DNA of 19,767 nt, from assembly GCF_014066305.1 (NCBI RefSeq), contig NW_023501147.1, forward strand, positions 1 through 19,767. Reading direction: 5' to 3'. A program made the translations under genes and the position numbers. The notes below the pieces were generated by a model. The model ran no database searches. It saw only the letters and a list, made by a program, of their open reading frames with translations, and had not been told where the DNA came from. Shown one piece after another: positions 1 to 8,135 of this stretch. The first letter of the stretch is position 1. The number at the start of each line of letters is the position of its first letter. The stretch comes from Letharia columbiana (Eukaryota > Ascomycota > Lecanoromycetes > Lecanorales > Parmeliaceae).

Positions 1-420
1 CCTAAACCTGAACACGCGCCAACAATGGTGCGTGCCATCGACGGTCATCAAATACCCTCGTATGGGAAGCATGATCTGGTCTTTGGCCTCGCGGACAGTC
101 GAGGAAAAAAGCAAGAGCAAACCTTGAAGGCGTATGCTGTGGATATGCGAGGATACGACCTTATTCTTAGTTTCCCTTGGATCTATGATGTCGATCCGGA
201 TATCCATTGGCGCGAGCAGTTCTGGACCTACCGCGATTTTCCTGTGAGCGATGAGAAGCAAGCAGATATCGCAATGGTGGACGTGGAGCACTTTGCGTCA
301 TTGGCCAATGCAGCAGTTACGCATGGCCTGGGACAAGCGTTTATCGCACTCTTATATCAGATTCTATCTGAAAGCAGTGAAGATAATTGCGATGAAGCTA
401 TGCGGTGTGGTGCCACGTAG
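1..420 (+). pseudogene. C-terminal part of the retroviral-type aspartic protease and linker
   Basis: The frame is open from base 1, so the true start is outside the window. The run YDLILSFPWIYDVDPDIHW (bases about 151-210) matches the conserved end of Ty3/gypsy proteases, where the usual form is Y-D-(L/I)-I-L-G followed by P/W-rich residues. Here the Gly is Ser, a change that one G-to-A step can give. The catalytic Asp-Thr/Ser-Gly triad is not in the window. The protease would cut the Gag-Pol polyprotein in the virus-like particle. The segment ends at a TAG at 418-420, and the same frame continues directly toward the reverse transcriptase. Confidence 0.6.
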
Positions 421-435
421 CTAGATGACCCTGGC

Positions 436-1424
436 GTGCCTGAACAACTTGAGGACCTATTAGAAGTCTTTTCAGAAGAGCTATCTAATAGTCTCAACAC
501 GTACGACCAGGTTGAACACCCTATCGACTTGCAACCTGGGAAGCTACCCAGAAGCGGTCCGATTTACAATATGTCGTATGACGAACTCGCAGCGATCAGG
601 GACTACCTGGATACTGCGCTTGAGAGGAAGTGGATTCGACCCTTAACCAGTTAGATTGGCTCGCCAGTGCTGTTTGTCAAGAAACCAGACGGCTCGCTGC
701 GACTGTGTGTTGACTACCGAGGGCTCAACGAGGTAACTATCAAGAATAATTACCCGTTGCCACTGCTCTCAGAGACCTTGGAAAGGTTCGCACATGCGAA
801 GCACTTTATCAAGGTTGACATTCGCAATGCGTATTATAGGATACGAGTGCGAAAGGGAGACGAGTGGAAAACCGCCTTCCGAACTCGCTACGGCCAGTTC
901 GAATACCAAGTGATGCCTTTTAGCCTCGCAAATGCCCCCGCAACCTTTCAAGCTTACGTGAATAAAGCACTCAAGCCATACATCGATGTCTTCTGCGTGG
1001 TGTACTTGGATGATGTGCTGATCTATTCCGAAACGGAAGAGTTGCATTGGGAGCATGTGCGCAAAGTGCTGCGCGCACTGTTGGAGCATCGACTCTATGC
1101 GAAGTTATCGAAATGTGCTTTCAATCGCAATGAGGTTACCTTTCTGGGGTTCTTAGTAAACCAGCGCGGCATCCAAATGGAGCCATCGCGCATTAAGGCC
1201 ATCACTGAGTGGCCAGAACCAGAGTCTGCTAAGGACATCTTGGTCTTTCTAGGGTTCGCAGGCTTCTACCGGCGGTTCATGCGAGGCTTTTCGCAGATAG
1301 CTGCGCCTTTGACGGACCTGACCCGAGGAGCAAAGAAAGGCGAGACCAGACCACCCTTCGTGTTCAATGAGGAAGCACGTGAGGCTTTCAAGACACTCAA
1401 GCGAGTGTTTACCACCGCACCTGT
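436..1424 (+). pseudogene. Reverse transcriptase domain of chromovirus pol
   Basis: This domain copies element RNA into DNA. The signature VLFVKKPDGSLRLCVDYRGLN (about 667-732), the block FIKVDIRNAYYRIRV with its catalytic Asp, the block FEYQVMPFSLANAPATFQ, and the active-site YLDD box (1003-1014) appear in the usual order. They are followed by the connecting stretch FLGFLVNQRGIQMEPSRI and LGFAGFYRRFM. All three catalytic Asp residues are kept. The upstream linker (436-654) is separated by a TAG at 652-654. The family assignment is secure; the copy cannot be translated as one protein. Confidence 0.95.
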
Positions 1425-1800
1425 GCTGGAACACTACAATTGGGAAGCACCGCTCATCATGGAGACCGATGCTTCCAACGCAGGTGCAGGTGGTGTGCTC
1501 AGCCAACTGAGCGGGGACGGGTAATGGCACCCCATTGCTTTTTCCAGCTACAAATTCAAAGGCGCTGAGTCTCGCTGGGACACCCATGACAAGGAGCTCT
1601 ATGCGATTGTGCTAGGCTTTAAGAATTGGAGGCATTACTTGCAAGGTAGCAAGCACCCCATTCGTGTGATCTTAGATCACAACAACTTGCGTTATTTTAT
1701 GACGACAAAGAGCTCAATGCGAAGTAGATTCGCTGGGCTGAGAAATTAGCTGCATTTGACTTTACCATCGAATATCGCAAGGGAAAACTCAACCCTGCGG
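1425..1800 (+). pseudogene. RNase H domain of chromovirus pol, broken by stops and a frameshift
   Basis: RNase H removes the RNA strand of the RNA-DNA hybrid during reverse transcription. The opening METDASNAGAGGVLSQ carries the first catalytic Asp. After a TAA at 1522 the frame goes on with WHPIAFSSYKFKGAESRWD and then the ELYAIV block with the catalytic Glu. The segment HPIRVILDHNNLRYFMTT corresponds to the usual T-D-H-K-N-L block, with Leu in place of Thr and Asn in place of Lys. One base is missing around 1705-1724, after which frame 3 carries IRWAEKLAAFDFTIEYRKG, preceded by a TAG at 1725-1727. Confidence 0.85.
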
Positions 1801-1874
1801 ATGTATCGTTAAGAAGGTCTAATATTGTTAAACCGGATGGTAGCGAGGACAACAATGATGATTTCCTTTCTATC

Positions 1875-3330
1875 TTGCGAAACAAGCTTCGTAATCAGGA
1901 ATACCAACCTGATCTGCAGGAACGCAATGGCGTACCTGCTACAGTTAAACTTGCAGCGTTGACGGAGCAACTGGACGGTATTACCGTCGCAGATACCCAA
2001 GTCACTGACTTGGATGAGAGAGTGCTCGACAGACGGACACGCATTCTAGATGCTGCGATGTCGTCCCGACTTCTGGTTCACCAGGTTTTGGAGTCGGAGA
2101 GGTCCTATTTGAAGCTGCGGGAACCGATGGTAGCATGGCTACTCAAATTGCAACGCAAGGACGCTTTCGTTGCGAATGAGGAGTGGCGCCAAAGGTACGC
2201 TGCTAAATAGGATGAGCTTTCGAAATGGGGAGTCGGTGAAGATGGACTGCTACGTCGTGGCCTCGCAGTCTACGTTCCTAACGATCCTGCTACGAAGGAA
2301 GAGATCCTTCGCATGAATCATGATGAACCTGGTGCTGGGCACTTCGCCCGCAAGCGCACTGAGGAGGGCATCAGGTCCAAGTACTACTCGACAGGTATGA
2401 TAAGCGACATAGCAGAGTATGTTCGCACTTGCCCCGATTGCCAAAGGGTGCGAGTTCATCATCACAAGCCGTATGGCGAGCTGGCGTCGATCCCCCCAGG
2501 TGGCGTGGATCCATTTCACACTGTGACACTGGATTTCATCACGGACCTACCACCTGCAAGGGATCCGTACACTGGCAAGACTTGCGATGCTGTTTTGGTC
2601 TTGGTAGACAAGTTAACCAAGCATGCAACGTACGTAGCGACCACTAAGGATCTGAAGGCTGATGGCCTTGCTGACATCTTGTGGCGGGAGTTTGTATCAC
2701 TGCGCGGCATGATGCGCAACTTGATTTCGGATCGAGGCTCCCTGTTCATAAGCAAGTTCTGGATAACGCTATGTTGGCACCTGGGTGCGAAGCGCAGGCT
2801 AAGCACTGCGTTCCATCTTCAGACCGATGGTCAGACTGAGAGGCAAAACCAGGTACTGGAACACTACCTGCGGGTGTACTGCAACTACAAGCAGGACAAC
2901 TGGCCTGAAATCTTGCCGATGGCTGCGTTCGCATATAACAATAGCGTGCACGCAAGCACTAGCAAGACCCCGCAAGATCTGCTGATGGGATACACAGCAG
3001 ACTTAGGAAATGCTCCTGAGGGCAGGATCTTAAGGGGGAAGCACCGCTTGCTACAGAGCGAGCAGAATGGTTGCGAGAGATAAGATCGCACCTGAAAGGA
3101 TTGTGGGAGCGAGCGTCGAAGTAGCAAGCAAAGTACTACAATAGCAACCACAGGGCTATAACCTTCAAGGAAGGAGACAAAGTACTATTGCGAAGCTTGA
3201 ATATACGCACCTTGCGACCAAAGAAGAAACTTGATCACAGGCAGCTTGGACCTTTTGAAGTGCTGGAGAAAATAGACACGTAGGCTTACAAGCTAGACCT
3301 CCCTGCTAGATATGGAAGAATCCATCCTAT
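1875..3330 (+). pseudogene. Integrase of chromovirus pol (zinc-binding, DDE core and GPF module)
   Basis: Integrase inserts the cDNA into the host genome. The N-terminal H2C2 zinc-binding domain is visible from about 2319 (His pair in NHDEPGAGH, Cys pair in CPDC). The catalytic core follows with Asp in TLDFITDLP, Asp in LISDRGS and Glu in DGQTERQNQ, the expected DDE triad. The C-terminal GPY/F module appears as QLGPFEVLEKID near 3241-3276, in another frame because of the one-base loss in the G run at 3034-3038. Stops at 2208, 3122 and 3281 interrupt the reading. Bases 1875-2210 are the linker between RNase H and integrase. Confidence 0.95.
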
Positions 3331-3403
3331 ATTTCATGTATCGCTACTAGAGCCGTGGCACTCGCGTAGTAATGATCCGGAGTCGTAAGTAGTCTTGATT
3401 GAT

Positions 3404-3562
3404 GAAGAAGAAGAGTGGGAGGTCAATAAGGTGCTAGACAAAAGAGTTCGCAAGGGTGAGACTAAGTACCTTATTGACTGGAAAGACTCCCCATCTTACG
3501 AAGCTTCGTGGGAATCAATAGAGTACCTCGAAAATGCTAAAGGCGTAATCAAGGACTTCGAG
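3404..3562 (+). pseudogene. Chromodomain at the integrase C-terminus
   Basis: Frame 2 reads WEVNKVLDKRVRKGETKYLI followed by DWKDSPSYEASWESIEYLEN. This is a typical chromodomain: an aromatic near the start (WEV), the conserved W of DWK and the W of ASWE, then a C-terminal helix. In chromoviruses this module binds histone marks and steers integration into heterochromatin. It lies directly after the HPIFHVSLLEPW motif that ends the integrase. A TAA at 3386-3388 precedes it and a TAA at 3563-3565 follows, both one C-to-T change from CAA. Confidence 0.9.
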
Positions 3563-3565
3563 TAA

Positions 3566-3658
3566 GTAAAGGAGTCACACAAACCAGTACCCAAGACAAA
3601 GCCAAAGGCGCAATCGTTAAGGGGGGTTAAGAAGCGAGGAAGACCGCGGAAACAGTAG
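3566..3658 (+). pseudogene. Basic tail with an AT-hook after the chromodomain
   Basis: Past the TAA at 3563 the same frame stays open for 30 codons and is rich in Lys and Pro. It ends in KKRGRPRKQ and two consecutive TAG codons. The core GRPRK is the classic AT-hook, which binds the minor groove of AT-rich DNA. Because 3563 is a CAA-to-TAA type change like the other stops, I infer that the ancestral protein ran to 3658 and carried both a chromodomain and an AT-hook. It may have favoured AT-rich targets, but that is speculation. Confidence 0.6.
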
Positions 3659-5150
3659 TAGTATGGGAGCCCCGAAGGGCGAATGAGTTGTGGCTAAAAG
3701 GCCCAGCGAAAACAGCTAAAATGCCCGCAGGCCGATCCTAAAGCGCCGAGGCGCCACGCACAGTAAGAAAAATGGCCACCAAGGCCGCACACAAGACCAC
3801 CACTGCTTAGCATTAGCCTACCTATTATCTCATGCTGGGAAGTAACTGCTTACCCAGAAGACCCACCAGATAGCGGGAAGACCCAGCACGGGGGGCAGCA
3901 AGAGGAGCAGCCAGAGGAGGGGCGAAGACGGCGGCGTTACGCCGAAGTTCCTCGGCGCGGTGAGCCGCTACGCATGTTAGCTACGCACCCTAGCACATGC
4001 CAGTAGGATTCATACCGGTCCAGCGGCGAAGGGCAGCACGAACATCCCCGCCAGTGCGGGCCGCAGCGAAGACATCACCCTGGTAGACGGGGACCGAGTC
4101 TACCACGCACACATGACCCCCGCGGGAGCACCGCCCGCACTTACGCTGGCGCGAGCCAGCAGGAGGCGCGGTGCAAACCGCACGAGGGTCACGTGCGAGA
4201 GCACGCACACAACGGCAGCAAAAGGGGACTAGCACACGTTAGCGCAACCTCTTAGTTATCTGGCATCTCTTCCACTCACGGTCGATATCCGGAGCACGGA
4301 TGGGGGGAGCAGCAACGGGAGCAGCGACGGGAGCGGCGACGGGAGCAGCGACGAGGGGGGCTGACAGCCTTCTTAGCCAAGCACGTCTTCAAAACGGATG
4401 TGAATGCCTACCAGCAACAGCGCGAGGCGCAGGGACTACGACGGCCACAAGCACTTGGTAACCCGAAGGGCCACGAGAGCGGAGGTTTAATACCACTGTC
4501 GACATGTCAGCATGCTCCTTATGCTGTCCACAAAGCATCGCAAAGCATCCTTCGAGGTGCTTGTTGTGTGTGAAGTTGATCTGAGTGACTGCAACCTCAT
4601 TCAACTATCACCTCAACCGATGCATATACTATGCTGTTGCGATGATGCGCAGCTCGCTATCGCGATACTGCGATGAGAACGGACGAAGGCAAGATAGCAG
4701 ACATGAAGAAGGACTGGGCACTTACTTGTGATGGCGTCGGCGTTGATATTGTTGCTAAGAAGAACAAAAGTCAGACTGGAAGTAAGTCTTTTGTACTCAC
4801 TAGCGCGACTTTCAACGATCACCACAATAGGATCACCACGATCACAAAGTGACAACACAACAATAGCGCATGGCAATGGCGATAATAGCACACCGCAATG
4901 GGGTAGCACTACGCCCATGTCCTATTGACCAAAACAACAATGCGCACAGCGATGCTGTCGCGATTCAGCATGTAAACATGACAACATGCTCAAGAAGACC
5001 TCAGGGCACACAGTACGGATACGCCATTGCAGCACACGTCAGTTCAGGCTACGTCCAAGCTGGCAATGGGCAGCGCAGGTGGTACTGGCAAGTCCGCACG
5101 CATTCAATTACAAGGCGCAATGATGATGAGGTTCAGGGGCTGAACCTCCT
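3659..5150 (+). other. Gene-free stretch between pol and the polypurine tract
   Basis: About 1.5 kb of moderate to high GC with no open frame that resembles a known protein. Reading frames here are short and change strand at random. It contains a 12-bp tandem repeat at 4305-4352. I read it as a long 3' untranslated region of the retrotransposon, or as a second insertion between pol and the LTR. The sequence alone cannot decide between these. Confidence 0.5.
4305..4352 (+). repeat. 12-bp tandem repeat, four copies
   Basis: Four consecutive 12-mers of the type GGGAGCAGCGAC begin at 4305, 4317, 4329 and 4341, differing by one base in places (AAC for GAC in copy 1, GGC for AGC in copy 3). No coding frame around them is convincing. 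Confidence 0.9.
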
Positions 5151-5160
5151 GAGGGGGGAT
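5151..5160 (+). promoter_or_regulatory. Polypurine tract (plus-strand primer) of the retrotransposon
   Basis: The purine run GAGGGGGGA lies a few bases upstream of a TGTAAGG start. LTR retrotransposons use such a tract to prime plus-strand DNA just upstream of the 3' LTR. The gap of about 5 bases to the LTR start is slightly larger than usual. Confidence 0.5.
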
Positions 5161-5165
5161 GCAGT

Positions 5166-5422
5166 TGTAAGGGTGGAAGTACTCGGAGCGAACTGATAGG
5201 CTCGCTTGCGTCGCTTGCCAGGCTGCAAGCTACGCAGCTAGGGCGAGTATCCAACATGCTTGGCAAAGTCTTAAATACTTGCGAGTCCCCTTTCCCCTTC
5301 TTCTTTCTTTAGTTATTAGTTCATCTAGCAACTGATCTATCTATTCTATTAACTACGCATCTAGACCTCGTGATTATATAGCTACTACGTAGTTCCATTA
5401 AAAGAGGCCTTGCTACCTCACA
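5166..5422 (+). repeat. Probable 3' LTR of the chromovirus (257 bp)
   Basis: The segment begins TGTAAGG and ends CCTCACA, giving the TG...CA ends of LTRs and a short terminal inverted repeat with one mismatch (TGTAAGG against TGTGAGG). It follows a polypurine tract, contains a TATA-like TTAAATACTT at 5271-5280 and then a pyrimidine-rich leader near 5285-5315. The length fits small LTRs of fungal Ty3/gypsy elements. Base composition changes sharply to AT-rich right after 5422. The matching 5' LTR is outside the window, so the boundaries are inferred. Confidence 0.6.
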
Positions 5423-6300
5423 ATATATAAATTTAAGATTTTTAAGCTTAATTCTATCTTATTCTTTTATATATACTAATAAATATCTATCTAAAATTAG
5501 CTATTTATAATCTCATTTAAACTTAATTTAAATTATAAGAGAAATAATAATAACTATTTAAAGATCGCTAGTTAATAAAAAATCTTAGAAGAATATATAT
5601 ATAATTATATTAAACGCGTAATTATTATTCTTTATAAATATTTAAATATAATTATTCGATAATTAGATATTAGAAAAAAAAAAAGTATATATAATAATAA
5701 ATAAAAGAGTTTTATTAGAAATATAGAAAGGATAAATAAAACTAATATTATTCTAAAATATAAATCTAAAAATAATAATAATAATAAGATTTTTTAAAAT
5801 GATATTAGAAAAGAAGCTTATAAGTTCTAAATAAGAGAACTTTAGATTATTTAACTTATATACGCTTAACGTACGCTTAACGAAATCTTAGCGAATAAAC
5901 TTAAATAAGCGATTTCCTTTAAGTTTTCTTTACTTTCTTAAGAATTATTTTTACTACTAAATCGATATATAAATATATCTTTCTTTCTAATTTTATATTA
6001 TTATATTAATTCTAAAACTCTTTAAATCTAATAATTCTAATTTTTTAATTTTTTTAAGAGATAGCGATTTAAAATTAATATAATAACTATAATTAAAGCG
6101 TAGTCTTAACATCTATAAAATAAATTATTATTAATTAATAAAATATTAAAATAAAATATTCTTAATATATATAAAAGAGTAAGATAGAGCTAAGCTTAAA
6201 AATCTTAAATTTATATATATAGTTTATTATTAATTTAAATTCGCTACGCTCTTTAATTAGATCGACTAAGTTATTATAAGTAATAAGTAAAGACCTATGA
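5423..6300. other. AT-rich, RIP-mutated block without genes
   Basis: Composition is roughly 15% GC by eye. In 878 bases I count only two CpA and two TpG, but about sixteen CpG, while TpA is everywhere. Loss of CpA/TpG with gain of TpA and persistence of some CpG is the signature of fungal repeat-induced point mutation. No reading frame of note exists. It is probably an old, unrecognisable transposon. Its left edge coincides with the LTR end. Confidence 0.85.
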
Positions 6301-6332
6301 ATTAAATTCATAAAGTTGAATTTTTCATTTTT

Positions 6333-6401
6333 CTAAGTTAAATGAAGTTCGATTTTTCTAAGTTAAATCGAATTTTAGCCCTAGCCCTAAGTTAAATCGA
6401 A
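6333..6401 (+). repeat. Short interspersed direct repeats with an internal hairpin
   Basis: The motif CTAAGTTAAATCGAA occurs at 6358 and 6387, with a variant CTAAGTTAAATGAA at 6333. Around the middle copy, TTCGATTT (6348-6355) and AAATCGAA (6365-6372) form a perfect 8-bp inverted repeat with a 9-base loop. The group sits at the right border of the AT-rich block. Confidence 0.75.
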
Positions 6402-6804
6402 CTCTAATCGCTTGCTATACGTTTTTAACCTACTTTCAAAATTGATTTAATCTATATAGTATATAGACATATATGTATAGAGAGAGGCGCGCTAAGGTCT
6501 AATTAGAAAGGTATATCGAGTGTAAAGGATTGATCCGTAATAATTGCCCATAAAAAACAGAGAAAGGCCATGTCCTTATGGCAAGAAGTATCGAAATATC
6601 GGAAAGAAATGGAGACAACATGCTAATTAGTGGTGTGAATCCCATATTATCTCCTGCCGCAGTGAAATCTTTCGAATAATGAAATAGCTGTCAGAGCAAG
6701 ACATCGGACGGTTTCAATTCGTTCAAATATGTATCGTCTGATGTTCCTTCTGCAGAGGCCTAATTGGCTATGATCGTCGCAGTAGATTCTCCTCTTATAA
6801 CGTT
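6402..6804. other. Transition region, no gene seen
   Basis: GC content rises from the AT-rich block toward normal values. No open frame, RNA gene or clear repeat is recognisable before the satellite begins. Confidence 0.5.
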
Positions 6805-8100
6805 ATTGTAGTTCCTCCTCTTGCTCCTTAATGTAGTGGGGATGATAGGCCAAGTTGCAGTGGTGTTCTCCGCTTGCTGAGTGATGATTTGATGTGGAAC
6901 CGTGGAGAGCATGTGACGTGGGATCTTGGAGAGCTGAGCTGTGTTTTTGACGATGGTGGCCTTGTTGCCGCTTGGTTTCTCCGCAGTGTTCTCCGCATTT
7001 GCCTGTTGTAGTTCCTCCTCTTGCTCCACCTCTTGTAGAGTATTAGACTGAGTGGCTAGCTGAGTGGCTGACTGAGTGGATGACTGATATGACGTGGGAT
7101 CTTGGAGAGCTGAGCCGTGTTCTTGACGATGGTGGCCTTGTTGCCGCTTGGTTTCTCCGCAGTGTTCTCCGCATTTGCCTGTTATAGTTCCTTCTCTTGC
7201 TCCTCCTCTTGTAGAGTATCAGACTGAGTGGCTAGCTGAGTGGCTGACTGAGTGGATGACTGATATGACGTGGGATCTTGGAGAGCTGAGCCGTGTTCTT
7301 GACGATGGTGGCCTTGTTGCCGCTTAGTTTCTCCGTAGTGTTCTCCGCATTTGCCTGTTGTAGTTCCTCCTCTTACTTTTTAATGCAGTGGGGATGATAG
7401 GCTAAGTTGCAGTGATGTTCTCCGCTTGCTGAGTGATGATTTGATGTGGAACCGTGGAGAGCATATGACGTGGGATCTTGGAGAGCTGAGCCGTGTTCTT
7501 GACGATGGTGGCCTTGTTGCCGCTTGGTTTCTCCGCAGTGTTCTCCGCATTTGCCTGTTGTAGTTCCTCCTCTTGCTCCACCTCTTGTAGAGTATTAGAC
7601 TGAGTGGCTAGCTGAGTGGCTGACTGAGTGGATGACTGATATGACGTGGGATCTTGGAGAGCTGAGCCGTGTTCTTGACGATGGTGGCCTTGTTGCCGCT
7701 TGATTTCTCCGCAGTGTTCTCCGCATTTGCCTGTTGTAGTTCCTCCTCTTGCTCCTCAATGTAGTGGGGATAAGAGGCCAAGTTGCAGTGGTGTTCTCCG
7801 CTTGCTGAGTGATGATTTGATGTGGAACGGCCAAGTTGCAGTGGTGTTCTCCGCTTGCTGAGTGATGATTTGATGTGGAACCGTGGAGAGCATATGACGT
7901 GGGATCTTGGAGAGCTGAGCCGTGTTCTTGACGATGGTGGCCTTGTTGCCGCTTGGTTTCTCCGCAGTGTTCTCCGCATTTGCCTGTTGTAGTTCCTCCT
8001 CTTACTCCTCAATGCAGTGGGGATGACAGGCCAAGTTACAGTGGTGTTCTCCGCTTGCTGAGTGATGATTTGATGTGGAATCGTGGAGAGCATATGACGT
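6805..8100. repeat. Satellite array of two alternating unit types (200 bp and 176 bp)
   Basis: The anchor TGTAGTTCCTCCTC (copy 3 has two changes) recurs at 6807, 7007, 7183, 7359, 7559, 7735 and 7988, giving spacings of 200, 176, 176, 200, 176 and 253 bases. Long units contain the stretch from AATGTAGTGGGG to GTGGAACCGTGGAGAGC. Short units replace it with CTCTTGTAGAGTATTAGACT and three 12-bp steps of CTGAGTGGCTGA type. The 253-base unit is a long unit with an extra 53 bp. Both strands show open frames, but unit lengths are not multiples of three, so each copy shifts the frame. I regard it as non-coding. The array stops abruptly at about 8100, 35 bases from the 3' end of the next gene. Confidence 0.95.
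7776..7881. repeat. 53-bp tandem duplication inside the satellite
   Basis: The 53-base segment starting GGCCAAGTTGCAGTGG at 7776 is repeated directly at 7829. This local duplication explains why the sixth unit is 253 bases instead of 200. Confidence 0.95.
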
Positions 8101-8135
8101 CCGGACGCGTTTGGTGTGACTACAATATTTGAATG

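Larger units (their letters stand above)
1..3658 (+). pseudogene. pol: Degenerate chromovirus pol polyprotein, partial at the 5' end
   Basis: One polyprotein can be followed through three frames. Frame 1 runs from base 1 to about 1712, frame 3 from about 1713 to 3035, and frame 2 from about 3036 to the final stop at 3656-3658. In-frame stops lie at 418, 652, 1522, 1725, 2208, 3122, 3281, 3386 and 3563. All are TAG or TAA and each is one C-to-T change from CAG or CAA, as RIP would produce. The first frameshift falls between about 1705 and 1724, inside RNase H. The second falls in a run of five G at 3034-3038, downstream of the integrase core. Homology is clear on both sides of each break, so this is one decayed gene and not several small ones. 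Confidence 0.93.
1..5422 (+). mobile_element. 3' part of a Ty3/gypsy chromovirus LTR retrotransposon
   Basis: The order protease end, reverse transcriptase, RNase H, integrase and chromodomain is that of the Ty3/gypsy chromovirus lineage, which copies itself through RNA and uses the chromodomain to target chromatin. The 5' LTR, gag and the protease active site lie upstream of the window. After the pol frame come about 1.5 kb without genes, a G-rich polypurine tract and a probable LTR that ends at 5422. The element is inactive, with many stops and two frameshifts. Assigning 3659-5165 to the same element rests on the polypurine tract and LTR signals and is an inference, because no 5' LTR is available for comparison. 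Confidence 0.75.

Noticed and set aside
3990..5196. Several 65-108 codon open frames on both strands after pol
   Set aside because: No protein-like pattern or family motif, overlapping on opposite strands, and typical for GC-rich non-coding DNA.
6375..6391. CCCTAGCCCTAA, like two telomere repeats
   Set aside because: Only two imperfect units inside a local direct repeat with another explanation; not enough for an interstitial telomere.
7608..8093. Long minus-strand open frames in the satellite
   Set aside because: They arise from repeat units read in changing frames; unit lengths of 200, 176 and 253 are not multiples of three.
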